64,000 nucleotides of DNA from an uncultured Bacilli bacterium (GCA_934129945.1 CAKOXC010000006.1:3851-67850), one strand, 5' to 3'. Counted from the stretch's first letter, positions 49,932 to 58,970 are shown. Made by a program: numbers and translations. Notes: generated by a model from the sequence alone, not told the origin.

Positions 49932-51518
49932 GTGTATAATAGATATGCAATAGACAATACGATTTTTAATATAGCCATTTATATAAGACTATCTCGTGAA
50001 GATGGTGACGATATGGAATCAGAAAGTGTCACTAATCAAAGAAGTCTATTAACTGGTTATTTAAAAGCACAGAATTTAGTTGCAGTTGATATTTATGTTG
50101 ATGATGGTTATACAGGAACAAATTTTGAGCGTCCAGAGTTTAAAAGAATGTTAAATGACATTGAAAATGGAAAAATAAATATGGTTATAACAAAAGATTT
50201 ATCAAGATTAGGTCGTGACCATGTTATGACAGGTTATTATGTTGAAACATTTTTCCCACAAAACGATGTCAGATATATTGCCGTAAATGACGATATAGAT
50301 ACTTTTTATGAAACTAGTGGCTCAGACATGATGCCATTTAAATTAAGTATGAATGATATGTATGCAAAAGATATTTCTAAAAAAGTTCGTTCAAACTTAC
50401 TTCAAATGAAAAAAGATGGTAAATTTTGTGGTAGTGCTCCATCTTATGGTTATATGAGAGATCCTTTAGATAAGCACAAATTAGTGCCAGATCCAGAAAC
50501 TGCTCCTGTAGTAAAGAAGATATTTGATTTATATGTTGCTGGTTATGGTAGTTCACAAATTGCTGAAATCTTAACAAGAGAAGAATTACCAACACCTATT
50601 ATGTATAAATACTCTGGTGCTAAATTAAATAACTTTGACCATCCTGAAATATGGAAACACACATCAGTTAGTAATATCATCAAAAATAGAGTTTATGTTG
50701 GAGATTTAATACAACACAGAGTTCAAAAAGTAAATTATAAGATTAAGAAGATGAAAAATGTTCCTGAAAGTGAATGGTGCATTAAAGAAAATGCACATGA
50801 ACCACTTATTGATAGAAAAACATTTGAAATAGCACAATCTATTAAAGATTCTTCAAATAATTATAATCCTGAACGAAGAAATGTTGATTATGTCCTATCT
50901 GATTTAGTTTATTGTAAAGACTGTGGTGCTAGAATGAGTATTAGTTATGATAAAAAAAGAGATAGAGTTACAATGAATTGTAATAACTATCGTAAGTTTA
51001 GTAAGTATGATATATGTTTTTCTCATTATATTAACTATACTAAATTAGAAAATACTGTCTATAACAAATTAAGCACTATGGCTAGGAAGTATATTAATGA
51101 TAAAGATGAATTTGAAAATATCATCAAAAATCAATATGTTGATCCTAAACAAGATAAACTAAAAAAGATTGATGAACTTAACTTAAAGATAGCTGAATTA
51201 AAAAGAAAACAAGACTCTTTATATGATGATAAGTTTAATAATATTATAAGTGTAGAAACTTATCAAAGATTATTTAAAACTACTGAAGAAGATATTAAAA
51301 CTGCAAACGAAAAATTAGAAAAATTAAAAGAAGAAATTTCTAGTATAAATGAAGATTCCTCTTGTTATGTAGAATATTTAGATATAATTAAAAGTTTTCT
51401 TGATATGAAAAATCCAACAAGAGAAATTATGAATAGATTAATTGATAAAATATATGTAACTAAAGATAAAAAACTAGAAATTCATTATAGAATTAAAAAA
51501 AGTGAAGTATTAGTATAA
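49932..51518 (+). CDS. Large serine recombinase of the element
   Basis: 528 residues from a GTG behind AAAGGAG. The resolvase domain has the catalytic Ser21 in YIRLSRED and the motif DLSRLGRD. The recombinase domain (PSYGYMRDPLDKHKLVPDPETAPVVKKIF) and the zinc-ribbon (YCKDCGARM ... MNC) follow, then a coiled coil. This is the TnpX/SpoIVCA type that cuts and rejoins attachment sites. It lies 66 bases from the right att site and points toward it. It is the obvious enzyme for excising the element and restoring spoIVA. Confidence 0.95.
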   Translation: MYNRYAIDNTIFNIAIYIRLSREDGDDMESESVTNQRSLLTGYLKAQNLVAVDIYVDDGYTGTNFERPEFKRMLNDIENGKINMVITKDLSRLGRDHVMTGYYVETFFPQNDVRYIAVNDDIDTFYETSGSDMMPFKLSMNDMYAKDISKKVRSNLLQMKKDGKFCGSAPSYGYMRDPLDKHKLVPDPETAPVVKKIFDLYVAGYGSSQIAEILTREELPTPIMYKYSGAKLNNFDHPEIWKHTSVSNIIKNRVYVGDLIQHRVQKVNYKIKKMKNVPESEWCIKENAHEPLIDRKTFEIAQSIKDSSNNYNPERRNVDYVLSDLVYCKDCGARMSISYDKKRDRVTMNCNNYRKFSKYDICFSHYINYTKLENTVYNKLSTMARKYINDKDEFENIIKNQYVDPKQDKLKKIDELNLKIAELKRKQDSLYDDKFNNIISVETYQRLFKTTEEDIKTANEKLEKLKEEISSINEDSSCYVEYLDIIKSFLDMKNPTREIMNRLIDKIYVTKDKKLEIHYRIKKSEVLV

Positions 51519-51559
51519 AAAAATACAGGTTGCTTTTGAGCAATTTTTAAAAAGACTTA

Positions 51560-51587
51560 TGGGTATCACGAAAACAGGTCATACTGG
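51560..51587. other. Right attachment site
   Basis: TGGGTATCAC (51560-51569), 15 bases, then the crossover triplet TGG (51585-51587), after which spoIVA coding sequence resumes in frame. Confidence 0.8.
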
Positions 51588-52700
51588 TTTGATGATCATA
51601 TACCTTTTGTTGAAGCTGCAGAAATTGGTACAAAAAAAGTAATTGAAGATCATTCAACTATTGGTATAGTAGTAACAACTGATGGCTCGTTTGGTGAACT
51701 TAAAAGAGAAAGTTATGTTGAAGCAGAAGAAAAAGTAATAATGGAGTTAAAAGAATTAGGTAAACCATTTATAGTTATTTTAAATACAGCTCATCCAAAT
51801 AGTAATAGAGCATTAGAAATAAAAGAAGATTTAATGAGTAAATATGATGTTCCAGTTTTACCTATAAGTGTTGAAACAATGAATGAACCACAAATTATGG
51901 ATGTCTTAAAAACAGCATTATATGAATTCCCACTTATTGATATAAAAATAAATATGCCAAAATGGGTTCATGTTCTTCCTAATAGTCATGAAGTAAAAAA
52001 ACATTATCTTGAAAAAATTAAAGAAAGTATTATAAATGTTAATAAAGTTAAAGATACCGATGGAATAATAAAATATTATGAAGATAGTCCGTATATAAAC
52101 AAAGCATATATTAGTGATCTTGATGCATCTACTGGCGTTGTAACTTTAAATTTAGAAAGTAGTAATGAACTATATAATCAAGTCTTAAAAGAAGTTATGG
52201 GTTCTACAGTAGCTACAAAAGCCAGTCTATTACAAATATTTGCAAGTTATAAAGAAACTAAGGAAGAATTTGATACTATTAGAAGTGCACTTAAAATGGC
52301 CAAAAGTACTGGTTATGGAATAGTTTATCCTACATTAAAAGATATGAAATTAGAAACTCCTGAAATTATTAAACAGGGTGGAAAATATGGTGTAAAATTA
52401 AAAGCTGTTGCAAGTTCTATTCATTTAATGAAAGTTGATGTTGAAAGTACTTTTGAGCCAATAATTGGTAGTGAACTTCAAAGTAAAGAATTAATAAATT
52501 ATATTATGAAAGATTATGAAACAGATCCAAACAGTATTTGGAAAAGTGAAATATTCGGTAGAAGTTTAAACGAAATAGTTAAAGAAGGAATTCAAGCTAA
52601 ATTATCAATTATGCCAGAAAATACTCGTTATAAACTTAGTCAAACAGTAACTAAAATAGTAAATAAAGGCTCAAATAATTTAATAGCTATAGTTTTGTGA
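51588..52700 (+). CDS. spoIVA: SpoIVA, C-terminal part (gene split by the inserted element)
   Basis: From FDDHIPFVEAAEIGTKKVIE to the TGA at 52698-52700, 370 residues match the rest of SpoIVA: STIGIVVTTDGSF, KPFIVILNTAHP, the middle domain, and the conserved end IFGRSLNEIVKEG ... NNLIAIVL. There is no SD at the junction. An internal ATG at 51741 could start a shorter fragment but would lack the ATPase core. Joined to the left part at TGG it yields W-F-D-D-H-I-P-F without frame change. Confidence 0.95.
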   Translation, partial: FDDHIPFVEAAEIGTKKVIEDHSTIGIVVTTDGSFGELKRESYVEAEEKVIMELKELGKPFIVILNTAHPNSNRALEIKEDLMSKYDVPVLPISVETMNEPQIMDVLKTALYEFPLIDIKINMPKWVHVLPNSHEVKKHYLEKIKESIINVNKVKDTDGIIKYYEDSPYINKAYISDLDASTGVVTLNLESSNELYNQVLKEVMGSTVATKASLLQIFASYKETKEEFDTIRSALKMAKSTGYGIVYPTLKDMKLETPEIIKQGGKYGVKLKAVASSIHLMKVDVESTFEPIIGSELQSKELINYIMKDYETDPNSIWKSEIFGRSLNEIVKEGIQAKLSIMPENTRYKLSQTVTKIVNKGSNNLIAIVL

Positions 52701-52701
52701 T

Positions 52702-52730
52702 TTGACATAATGTAAAGTTAGTGTTAAAAT
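52702..52730 (+). promoter_or_regulatory. Promoter of the gene after spoIVA
   Basis: TTGACA (52702-52707), a 17-bp spacer and TAAAAT (52725-52730), directly after the spoIVA stop. Confidence 0.7.
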
Positions 52731-52763
52731 ATACCTCACTTGTTAAAAAAAGGGGGTATTTTA

Positions 52764-53456
52764 ATGAAAAATTATTTAGCGAGAAATTTTATTTTATTGG
52801 ATGATTTAGATAGTTATAAAGCTATATTGAAGAAAAAAATTATTGCTTCTGGTAAAAATTTTGATTTAAAAGAAATAGATATTTTATTTGATAAAATTAA
52901 AGCCATAAGGAATAATGAAAAAGATTATGCAAGAATGTGTAATGATCTAAAGATATTTAAAGAAGAATTTGTTTTAGAAAATATTGGTTTATTTAATGAA
53001 TTATTGTCAATTACAAAAGAATAAAGACAAGTATTACTAATTGAATGCGGATATTTAAATGATTATTCTGATGATTATAAAATATTTGAATTAATAAATA
53101 AAATGGTAAATAATTACAATAAGATTATTGAAAATGAAGTTAATAATAATTTTGATATCAAACCTTTTGATAAAAATGGAGCTTTAAGTATAGCAGAAGA
53201 ATTAAAAAGATATAAAAATAAACAATTTATTTTTAAAATTAATGAAGATTTTTTAAGTTTATATCCAGCCATAACAAGATATCCAATTCTTATGAAAATT
53301 TTTATTCAATTAAGTAAAAATGCTGGAAATATTGCTAAAGAAAAAGCATTAAAAGTTTTTAATGATAAAAGATATCAATATAGAAAAAGTATTGATTCAT
53401 ATGTTGAAATTAAGAAAACTAAAGTGTTAAGAAGAAAACTTAATTCAAAAAAATAA
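52764..53456 (+). pseudogene. Hypothetical protein interrupted by one in-frame stop
   Basis: From the ATG 6 bases after AGGGGGT the frame encodes 86 residues to a TAA at 53022-53024. It then stays open without another stop for 143 more codons to 53456. The two pieces read as one helical, basic protein of about 230 residues (LLSITKE*RQVLLIECGYL). An internal ATG at 53103 could give a separate 117-residue product. The break may be a recent mutation, a sequencing error or read-through. The family is not recognised. Confidence 0.65.
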
Positions 53457-53484
53457 TGTCAAACAATGGTCAAATTTATTATAG

Positions 53485-53512
53485 AAAAAAGACAAATATA
53501 TGTCTTTTTTTT
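53485..53512 (+). terminator. Terminator before hup
   Basis: AAAAAAGACA/TGTCTTTTTT with a 6-nt loop and a T run. Confidence 0.85.
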
Positions 53513-53621
53513 AATGTTTATCTAGTTTTTATTGCTTTTAAATATGATTTTTGTTATTTTTAATATGTAAGGACAATAAGCCTTATAGAATATAAAATAT
53601 TTTATTGGGAGGTAAAATTTT

Positions 53622-53894
53622 ATGGGAAAAGCAGAATTAGTTTTATTCGTTGCTGAAAAAGCAGGACTTTCAAAAGCTGATGCTACTCGTGCATTAGACG
53701 CTGTTTTAGAAGGAATCACTGAAGGACTTAAAAATGAAGGAAAAGTTGCTTTAGTTGGTTTTGGAACATTCAGTGCTAAAGAAAGAGCTGCAAGAGAAGG
53801 AATCAATCCTTTAACTAAAGAAGCTATTAAAATTCCTGCTAAGACTGTTGCATCATTCAAAGCTGGAAGTAAATTAAAAGACGCTATTAACTAA
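53622..53894 (+). CDS. hup: HU-family DNA-binding protein
   Basis: 90 residues, the standard HU length. GFGTFSAKERAAREGINPLTKEAIKIPA is the DNA-binding arm with the conserved Pro, and the N-terminus is the dimerisation helix pair. It compacts the nucleoid. SD GGGAGGT. It uses a more GC-rich codon set than its neighbours, typical of a highly expressed gene. It lies right after spoIVA, as in Bacillus. Confidence 0.97.
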   Translation: MGKAELVLFVAEKAGLSKADATRALDAVLEGITEGLKNEGKVALVGFGTFSAKERAAREGINPLTKEAIKIPAKTVASFKAGSKLKDAIN

Positions 53895-53908
53895 TTAATA
53901 GTAATTTG

Positions 53909-53938
53909 AGACTAACGAAGAAAGTTAGTCTTTTTTTT
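53909..53938 (+). terminator. Terminator of hup
   Basis: AGACTAAC/GTTAGTCT with a 7-nt loop, followed by eight T residues. Confidence 0.9.
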
Positions 53939-54004
53939 GGAAAAATGTGTCTTTTTTTAAGTATTACTGTTATAATAAAAATATAGAATAAAGGAGGTTT
54001 TAAA

Positions 54005-55084
54005 ATGCAACATATAGCAAAAATATTAAAAGTAATTGGGATTTTAACACTTATAATACCATTTTTAATGAAAGGATATGACATAGCAAGATTAACTATC
54101 ATATTACTTGCTTTGATATTAATTGAAATATCTTTAATTTATAGTAAAAAAAATAAAGTTAAATTAGTATTATATCCAGTTATTCTAATTATTTTTATAA
54201 TCTTTATTGATTTCTTGTTTGTTTATTTTTTAAACTATAAACCAATAGTGGCTAAAGAAATAAAATCTTCTAGAAATTATACAAATTATAATGCTTTATT
54301 TTATCGTACCTTTGAATGTAATAATAAAACATATATTGACTTATTTTATCAAAAAAGTAATTATTGTCCTAAAGATTTACTTGAAGAAAAAGATATTAAC
54401 ACAATATCTAGTGATGTAATTCATTCATTTAAAGAATATAAAGATAGATTTTATTTAATAGATGCTAAAGTAAGTTATAAAGAGGGAAATAATATTGTAG
54501 AATTGAAATCTTATAATAATGAAGAAATTAATAATATGAATGGTAATGTAGTATTTAATGATAATATCGTATATAAATTATATTTTAATAATCTTAAGAA
54601 TGTTAATGATTTAAAAGTATATGATAATATAAAAATAGTTGGTAGAATAGATTCTTATAAAAAAAATAAAGATAATTATGTAGTTAAAATTAAAGATGTT
54701 TATATACCAGATTTAAAACTTTATAATAATTATCAAATAAATGTTGTAAATAATAAAGATTGTCAAAAAGATAAAACAAATTATGTAGAAGTTAATGATA
54801 CAAAATATTATACAAGTTGTTTATCAAATATTTATGTAGTTTATAGTGAAAATGAAGTATATGAATTAAATTATGTTTTAAAAGATGAAAAGATAACTTT
54901 AGATAATTTATTAAGTGGATACAAAGAAATTGAAGATAATTCATTAAATGCAGCTAAATTATATAAATATGAAAAATATAATATTTTAAAGTGTGATGAT
55001 AAAAATATTATAATTGGTGATACTTCTTTAAATTTTGATAATAATTATTGTGATGTTAAAGATAGTGACAACAATGACTTATAA
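54005..55084 (+). CDS. Hypothetical membrane protein with large extracytoplasmic domain
   Basis: 359 residues, SD AAAGGAGG. Three hydrophobic helices occupy residues 8-80 (IGILTLIIPFLM, LTIILLALILIEISLIY, LYPVILIIFIIFIDFLFVYFL). A soluble beta-rich domain follows, in which OB-fold-like stretches (FYLIDAKVSYKEGNN ... YDNIKIVGRIDSYKK) can be suspected. It contains several Cys pairs. Family not recognised. Confidence 0.6.
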   Translation: MQHIAKILKVIGILTLIIPFLMKGYDIARLTIILLALILIEISLIYSKKNKVKLVLYPVILIIFIIFIDFLFVYFLNYKPIVAKEIKSSRNYTNYNALFYRTFECNNKTYIDLFYQKSNYCPKDLLEEKDINTISSDVIHSFKEYKDRFYLIDAKVSYKEGNNIVELKSYNNEEINNMNGNVVFNDNIVYKLYFNNLKNVNDLKVYDNIKIVGRIDSYKKNKDNYVVKIKDVYIPDLKLYNNYQINVVNNKDCQKDKTNYVEVNDTKYYTSCLSNIYVVYSENEVYELNYVLKDEKITLDNLLSGYKEIEDNSLNAAKLYKYEKYNILKCDDKNIIIGDTSLNFDNNYCDVKDSDNNDL

Positions 55085-55139
55085 AATTTGATTAATTAAA
55101 AATATCGTAGTATACTTTTAATAGTTAGGAGAATTAAAA

Positions 55140-55934
55140 ATGAAAAAGAGAATAATAAGTGCAATTGTTGCTTTGATAATAGTTGTACCATTAATAATTT
55201 TAGGAGGAAAACCATATATTATTGGTGTAGGAATACTAAGTGTATTAGGGTTAAAAGAATTAATAGATTTAAAAAAATCTCATAAACCTTATCCTGATAT
55301 AATGATTGTAATAGCTTATGTATGTTTACTTTTATTAGTATATTCAGAATTTGATGGTTATTCAATTGCATTTGGACTTACATATCGAGGACTTGCGATA
55401 TCATTATTAGCTTTATTTATACCAACAGTATTATATAAAGATGAAAGATATACAGCACGTGATGCTTTTTATCTTGCTGCAAGTGTAATTTTTTTAGGAC
55501 TTGTATTTAATAGTATAATTTTAATAAGGATTATAGATATTTGGCATTTAGTATATTTACTTCTTATTACAACTATGACTGATATGTTTGCTATGTTACT
55601 TGGAAAATTAGTTGGTAAACATAAGCTTATACCTCATGTTTCGCCAAATAAAACAGTAGAAGGCTCAGTACTAGGAAGTATAGTTGCAACAATAATTGCA
55701 ACAGTATTTTATTTAACAATGATTTCAAATACTCATATAGTTAAAATCATTTTAATATCACTTTGTTTATCAATAGTAGGGCAATTTGGAGATTTATTAT
55801 TTAGTAAAATTAAAAGAGAAAATGATATAAAAGATTTTTCTAATATTATGCCAGGTCATGGTGGAATATTAGATAGACTTGATAGCTTAATATTTGTTGT
55901 ACTTGCATATATTATATTATTTACAGTTATATAA
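55140..55934 (+). CDS. cdsA: Phosphatidate cytidylyltransferase
   Basis: 264 residues with about eight membrane helices. The signature near the end, SKIKRENDIKDFSNIMPGHGGILDRLDSL, is the CdsA family motif. It makes CDP-diacylglycerol, the precursor of anionic phospholipids. rseP follows 11 bases later, as in most bacteria; uppS and dxr, usual neighbours, are not in this window. Confidence 0.96.
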   Translation: MKKRIISAIVALIIVVPLIILGGKPYIIGVGILSVLGLKELIDLKKSHKPYPDIMIVIAYVCLLLLVYSEFDGYSIAFGLTYRGLAISLLALFIPTVLYKDERYTARDAFYLAASVIFLGLVFNSIILIRIIDIWHLVYLLLITTMTDMFAMLLGKLVGKHKLIPHVSPNKTVEGSVLGSIVATIIATVFYLTMISNTHIVKIILISLCLSIVGQFGDLLFSKIKRENDIKDFSNIMPGHGGILDRLDSLIFVVLAYIILFTVI

Positions 55935-55945
55935 GGAGGATTATT

Positions 55946-56995
55946 ATGTGGATACTTTCAATATTATTACTTATTTTAATATTATCAATAATAATTATTA
56001 TTCATGAATTTGGTCATTTTATCTGGGCTAAAAAATTTGGTGTTCATATTTATGAATTTTCTATTGGAATGGGGCCAGTCATTTTTACTCACAAAGGAAA
56101 AGATAAAATTGATTATAACTTAAGAGCTTTTCCAATTGGGGGATTTGTAGCTATGGCTGGAGAAGTTTATGAAGATGATAATAAGATAAAAAAAGAAAAA
56201 TTAATGTGTAATAAACCTTGGTTACAAAGACTTATTATATTAGTTGCGGGGGTAGTTAATAACTTTATCCTTGCAATAGTAGTATTATTTATAAGTGCTC
56301 TAATATGGGGAGCAAGTTATAATGTTCCTCGTGTTTTAGAAGTAGTTAAAGATTCAGCAATGGAACGTGCTGGAATAGTTGCAGGTGATGAAATAGTAGC
56401 TGTTAATGATAAAAAAGTAACTAATTGGGAAAAAACACAAATATTGCTTTATTTTAAGACAAAGGATAATGTTTATAAATTTGATGTAAAACATGAAGAT
56501 GGAACTAAAGAAGTATTCTATGTTAAACCCAAAATTACTAAAACTGATAAAGGTGAAGAAACAAAATCATTTGGATTTAGAGTTAGCACAGAAGAAGAAA
56601 AAGGCTTTGTTGCTTCTTTAAAATATGCTTTTATTAAATTTGGTAGTGTTGTTGATACTATGGCTTTAACTTTAAAAGGATTATTTACTGGAAAACTTTC
56701 ACTTAGTGCTTTATCTGGTCCAGTAGGAATGTATGAAGTTGTAAACCAAGGTATTGGATATGGAATTAGTTACATGTTATATATCCTTGCTTTCTTAAGT
56801 ATTAATGTTGGTTTCTTAAATATTTTACCATTCCCAGCATTTGATGGTGGTAGAGTATTATTTATGATAATAGAAAAAATAAAAAGATCACCAGTTAATG
56901 CCGAATTAGAAAATAAATTTCATACAGTAGGTTTTATCTTGCTTATGATATTAATGGTTTATATAACAATAAAAGATATAATAAGGTTCTTTTAA
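55946..56995 (+). CDS. rseP: Site-2 protease RseP/RasP
   Basis: 349 residues. The zinc-binding HEFGH lies in the first membrane helix. A single PDZ domain (AGIVAGDEIVAVNDKKVTNWE) and the third motif NILPFPAFDGGRVLF complete the active site. It cleaves membrane proteins such as anti-sigma factors and signal-peptide remnants. SD AAGGAGG. It is in an operon with cdsA and ends at a terminator. Confidence 0.96.
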   Translation: MWILSILLLILILSIIIIIHEFGHFIWAKKFGVHIYEFSIGMGPVIFTHKGKDKIDYNLRAFPIGGFVAMAGEVYEDDNKIKKEKLMCNKPWLQRLIILVAGVVNNFILAIVVLFISALIWGASYNVPRVLEVVKDSAMERAGIVAGDEIVAVNDKKVTNWEKTQILLYFKTKDNVYKFDVKHEDGTKEVFYVKPKITKTDKGEETKSFGFRVSTEEEKGFVASLKYAFIKFGSVVDTMALTLKGLFTGKLSLSALSGPVGMYEVVNQGIGYGISYMLYILAFLSINVGFLNILPFPAFDGGRVLFMIIEKIKRSPVNAELENKFHTVGFILLMILMVYITIKDIIRFF

Positions 56996-57019
56996 ATGAC
57001 AACTTGCTTGTCATTTTTT
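56994..57019 (+). terminator. Terminator of cdsA-rseP
   Basis: AAATGACAA/TTGTCATTT with a 5-nt loop and a T run, overlapping the stop codon. Confidence 0.85.
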
Positions 57020-57036
57020 AAAAATATGGAGGTATT

Positions 57037-58122
57037 ATGGCAAATATATTAAAATATCTAAAAGATTATGGTAGCAAAACTTTTTATGAAATGGATTTTA
57101 ATGAAGTAGATAATTTAGTATTTTCAAGTTTATCTTATTTAGATTTTTATGGAATTGTTAGTGAAAATAAAGAAAAAATAAGTATAAGTAAAGCAGGAGA
57201 AATATTTTTCTTAAAATATAAATATAAGGAAGTAGAAAAACTTGGTATCGCCCAAAAAGATGCTTATAAAATTTTGAAAGAAGCATATTTAACAAATAGA
57301 TTTAAAGATGTCCTAATTTATGGTTATAAATATATAGGTGATAAAGATAAGCAATTTAGTGCTATGACTTTTAAAGTTAATAAAAAATTTATTTATGTTT
57401 CTTATGAAGGAACTGATCATTTATTAAGTGGCTGGAAAGAAGATTTTGAATTAGCATATAAATTTCCTATTGAATCTCAAAAATATGCGATAGAATATTT
57501 AAATAAAACAATTGGATTTTTTGATAAAAATATTATAATAGGGGGACATTCTAAGGGAGGAAATCTTGCTTTAGTAGCATCAATGTTTGCTAAAAAAAGT
57601 ATTAAGAAAAAAATAATAAAAATTTATAGTAATGATGGCCCAGGACTTAGAAAAAAAGAAATTGAATCTAAAGAATATAAGAGTATTGAAGAAAAATATA
57701 TTCATATAATTCCAAATTACTCAGTAGTAGGGCTTTTATTAAGACATACAAGTAATTACAAAGTAATAAAATCTACAAGAAAAGATTTAATGGCACATTC
57801 AATTATGACGTGGCAAATAAATAATACAGAATTAGTTTTGGCAGATCTAAGTGATCTAAGTAAAAAGATTGATAAAAGTGTTCTAGCTTGGTTAGATAAA
57901 AATGATGATAAAAAAAGAGAAAAAATGATAACTACTGTTTTTAATGCATTAGAAAACAGTGGTGTTTATAATTTAAATGATTTAAAAAATATTAAAACTG
58001 CTATAAGAGTTATAAAAAATATTAGAAACATTGATAAAGAAACTAAAGAACTTATTTTAGACTTTTTAAAATTTAATATTGATTATTTATTACATGATAT
58101 AAAAATAGATATTGAAATTTAG
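57037..58122 (+). CDS. DUF2974/Mbeg1-like alpha/beta-hydrolase
   Basis: 361 residues. The nucleophile elbow IIGGHSKGGNLA (GxSxG) and the preceding YVSYEGTDHLLSGWKEDFELAY are typical of the Mbeg1-like/DUF2974 family of lipase-fold proteins in gut Firmicutes. The last 100 residues are helical. It has no signal peptide, so it acts in the cytoplasm or is exported by another route. Substrate unknown. SD TGGAGGT. Confidence 0.8.
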   Translation: MANILKYLKDYGSKTFYEMDFNEVDNLVFSSLSYLDFYGIVSENKEKISISKAGEIFFLKYKYKEVEKLGIAQKDAYKILKEAYLTNRFKDVLIYGYKYIGDKDKQFSAMTFKVNKKFIYVSYEGTDHLLSGWKEDFELAYKFPIESQKYAIEYLNKTIGFFDKNIIIGGHSKGGNLALVASMFAKKSIKKKIIKIYSNDGPGLRKKEIESKEYKSIEEKYIHIIPNYSVVGLLLRHTSNYKVIKSTRKDLMAHSIMTWQINNTELVLADLSDLSKKIDKSVLAWLDKNDDKKREKMITTVFNALENSGVYNLNDLKNIKTAIRVIKNIRNIDKETKELILDFLKFNIDYLLHDIKIDIEI

Positions 58123-58163
58123 AAAATATAAAGATAAAATAATATTAAGAAGTGAGTGGTTAT

Positions 58164-58664
58164 ATGGATAAGAAAAGTTATACTTATGATAGTGGAGTTT
58201 TTACAATCAATAATCAAATATTACATTTATCTGGAACTACTATCAATATACCTAATATTGATAATTTAGAATTTTTTAATTTTAAAAGACATTCAATATT
58301 TGCTGGTTTAAAAGATTGGTTTGTGGGATTTGTAATTATGTTAATTATTTGTTCTATTTGGAAAAAGTTAATGATTTTAGGAGATATCTATATTTGTACA
58401 ATTATTATTTTATTTGTATATAATATAAAAAAGCACAAAGAAATTTATTATGGCCTTAGAATAGAAACTTCAAGAGGGCTTCGTGTTATACTTAAATCAG
58501 ATAATAATGATTTTATTCATAGAATTCATGATGCAATAGTAGATGCTATGAATTCCAAAAATGTAAATTACACTTTTAATTTTGATAGTCATGATGTAAT
58601 AAATAATGGAATTATTTCTAAAGGTAATAAAAATAAGAACAAAATAGAGGTATCAAATGATTAA
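58164..58664 (+). CDS. Two-helix membrane protein (DUF6232-like) with C-terminal NNGIISKG motif
   Basis: 166 residues from the ATG after AAGTGAGTGG; an in-frame GTG at 58152 is inside that region. An N-terminal beta part is followed by two membrane helices (WFVGFVIMLIICSIW, IYICTIIILFVYNI) and a cytoplasmic domain (YGLRIETSRGLRVILKSDNNDF). The tail carries INNGIISKGN. The next protein begins with nearly the same motif and its gene overlaps this one by 8 bases. The family match is tentative. Confidence 0.6.
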   Translation: MDKKSYTYDSGVFTINNQILHLSGTTINIPNIDNLEFFNFKRHSIFAGLKDWFVGFVIMLIICSIWKKLMILGDIYICTIIILFVYNIKKHKEIYYGLRIETSRGLRVILKSDNNDFIHRIHDAIVDAMNSKNVNYTFNFDSHDVINNGIISKGNKNKNKIEVSND

Positions 58665-58923
58665 TAATGGTATTATTTCCTTTGGTGATAACAATGTTAA
58701 TATAATAAATAATAAAAATATCTATAACGAACTTAAAATTTTATTAGAACATATAAATAGAAGTGATGAAGATTATACTATAATAAAAGAAGCTATACAT
58801 ACTAAGGAAAAAAATAAAATATTAGAACTATTAAAAAAATTATCTAAAAAAACACTGGAATTAATTAAAGAATTAAATTTAGGAATATTAGAAAATTTGA
58901 TTGTTAACATTTTAATGAAATGA
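58657..58923 (+). CDS. Small helical protein with N-terminal NNGIISFGDNN motif
   Basis: 88 residues. The first 20 residues (MINNGIISFGDNNVNIINN) are Asn/Gly/Ile-rich; the remainder is a helical domain (YNELKILLEHINRSDEDYTI, then LLKKLSKKTLELIKEL). It overlaps the membrane-protein gene. The shared motif between the end of one partner and the start of the other is reminiscent of amyloid-type signalling pairs. Function unknown. Confidence 0.55.
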   Translation: MINNGIISFGDNNVNIINNKNIYNELKILLEHINRSDEDYTIIKEAIHTKEKNKILELLKKLSKKTLELIKELNLGILENLIVNILMK

Positions 58924-58948
58924 GTGATGTATTATTATCACTTTTTTT
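58923..58948 (+). terminator. Terminator of the two-gene module
   Basis: AGTGAT/ATCACT with an 8-nt loop and a T run, starting at the stop codon. Confidence 0.75.
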
Positions 58949-58970
58949 GTATCCAAAAATGCAAAAAAAT

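Larger units (their letters stand above)
36943..51587. mobile_element. 14.6-kb mobilizable element interrupting spoIVA (skin-like)
   Basis: It is bounded by TGG triplets that are in frame in both spoIVA parts, and by a perfect 10-bp inverted repeat, GTGATACCCA (36957-36966) and TGGGTATCAC (51560-51569), 14 and 15 bases inside each TGG. A large serine recombinase lies at the right end, as in the Bacillus skin element. A MobV relaxase makes it mobilizable; no type IV secretion genes are present. Excision at TGG would restore a 492-codon spoIVA. Confidence 0.9.

Noticed and set aside
36943..51587. Complete prophage as the nature of the spoIVA insertion
   Set aside because: No capsid, tail, terminase or lysis genes are present. 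A MobV relaxase, initiator-like proteins and a serine recombinase fit a mobilizable element.
51741..52700. Independent 319-residue GTPase-like gene starting at ATG 51741
   Set aside because: The frame is open 51 codons further upstream with clear SpoIVA sequence to the TGG crossover; there is no SD at 51741. It is the 3' part of spoIVA.
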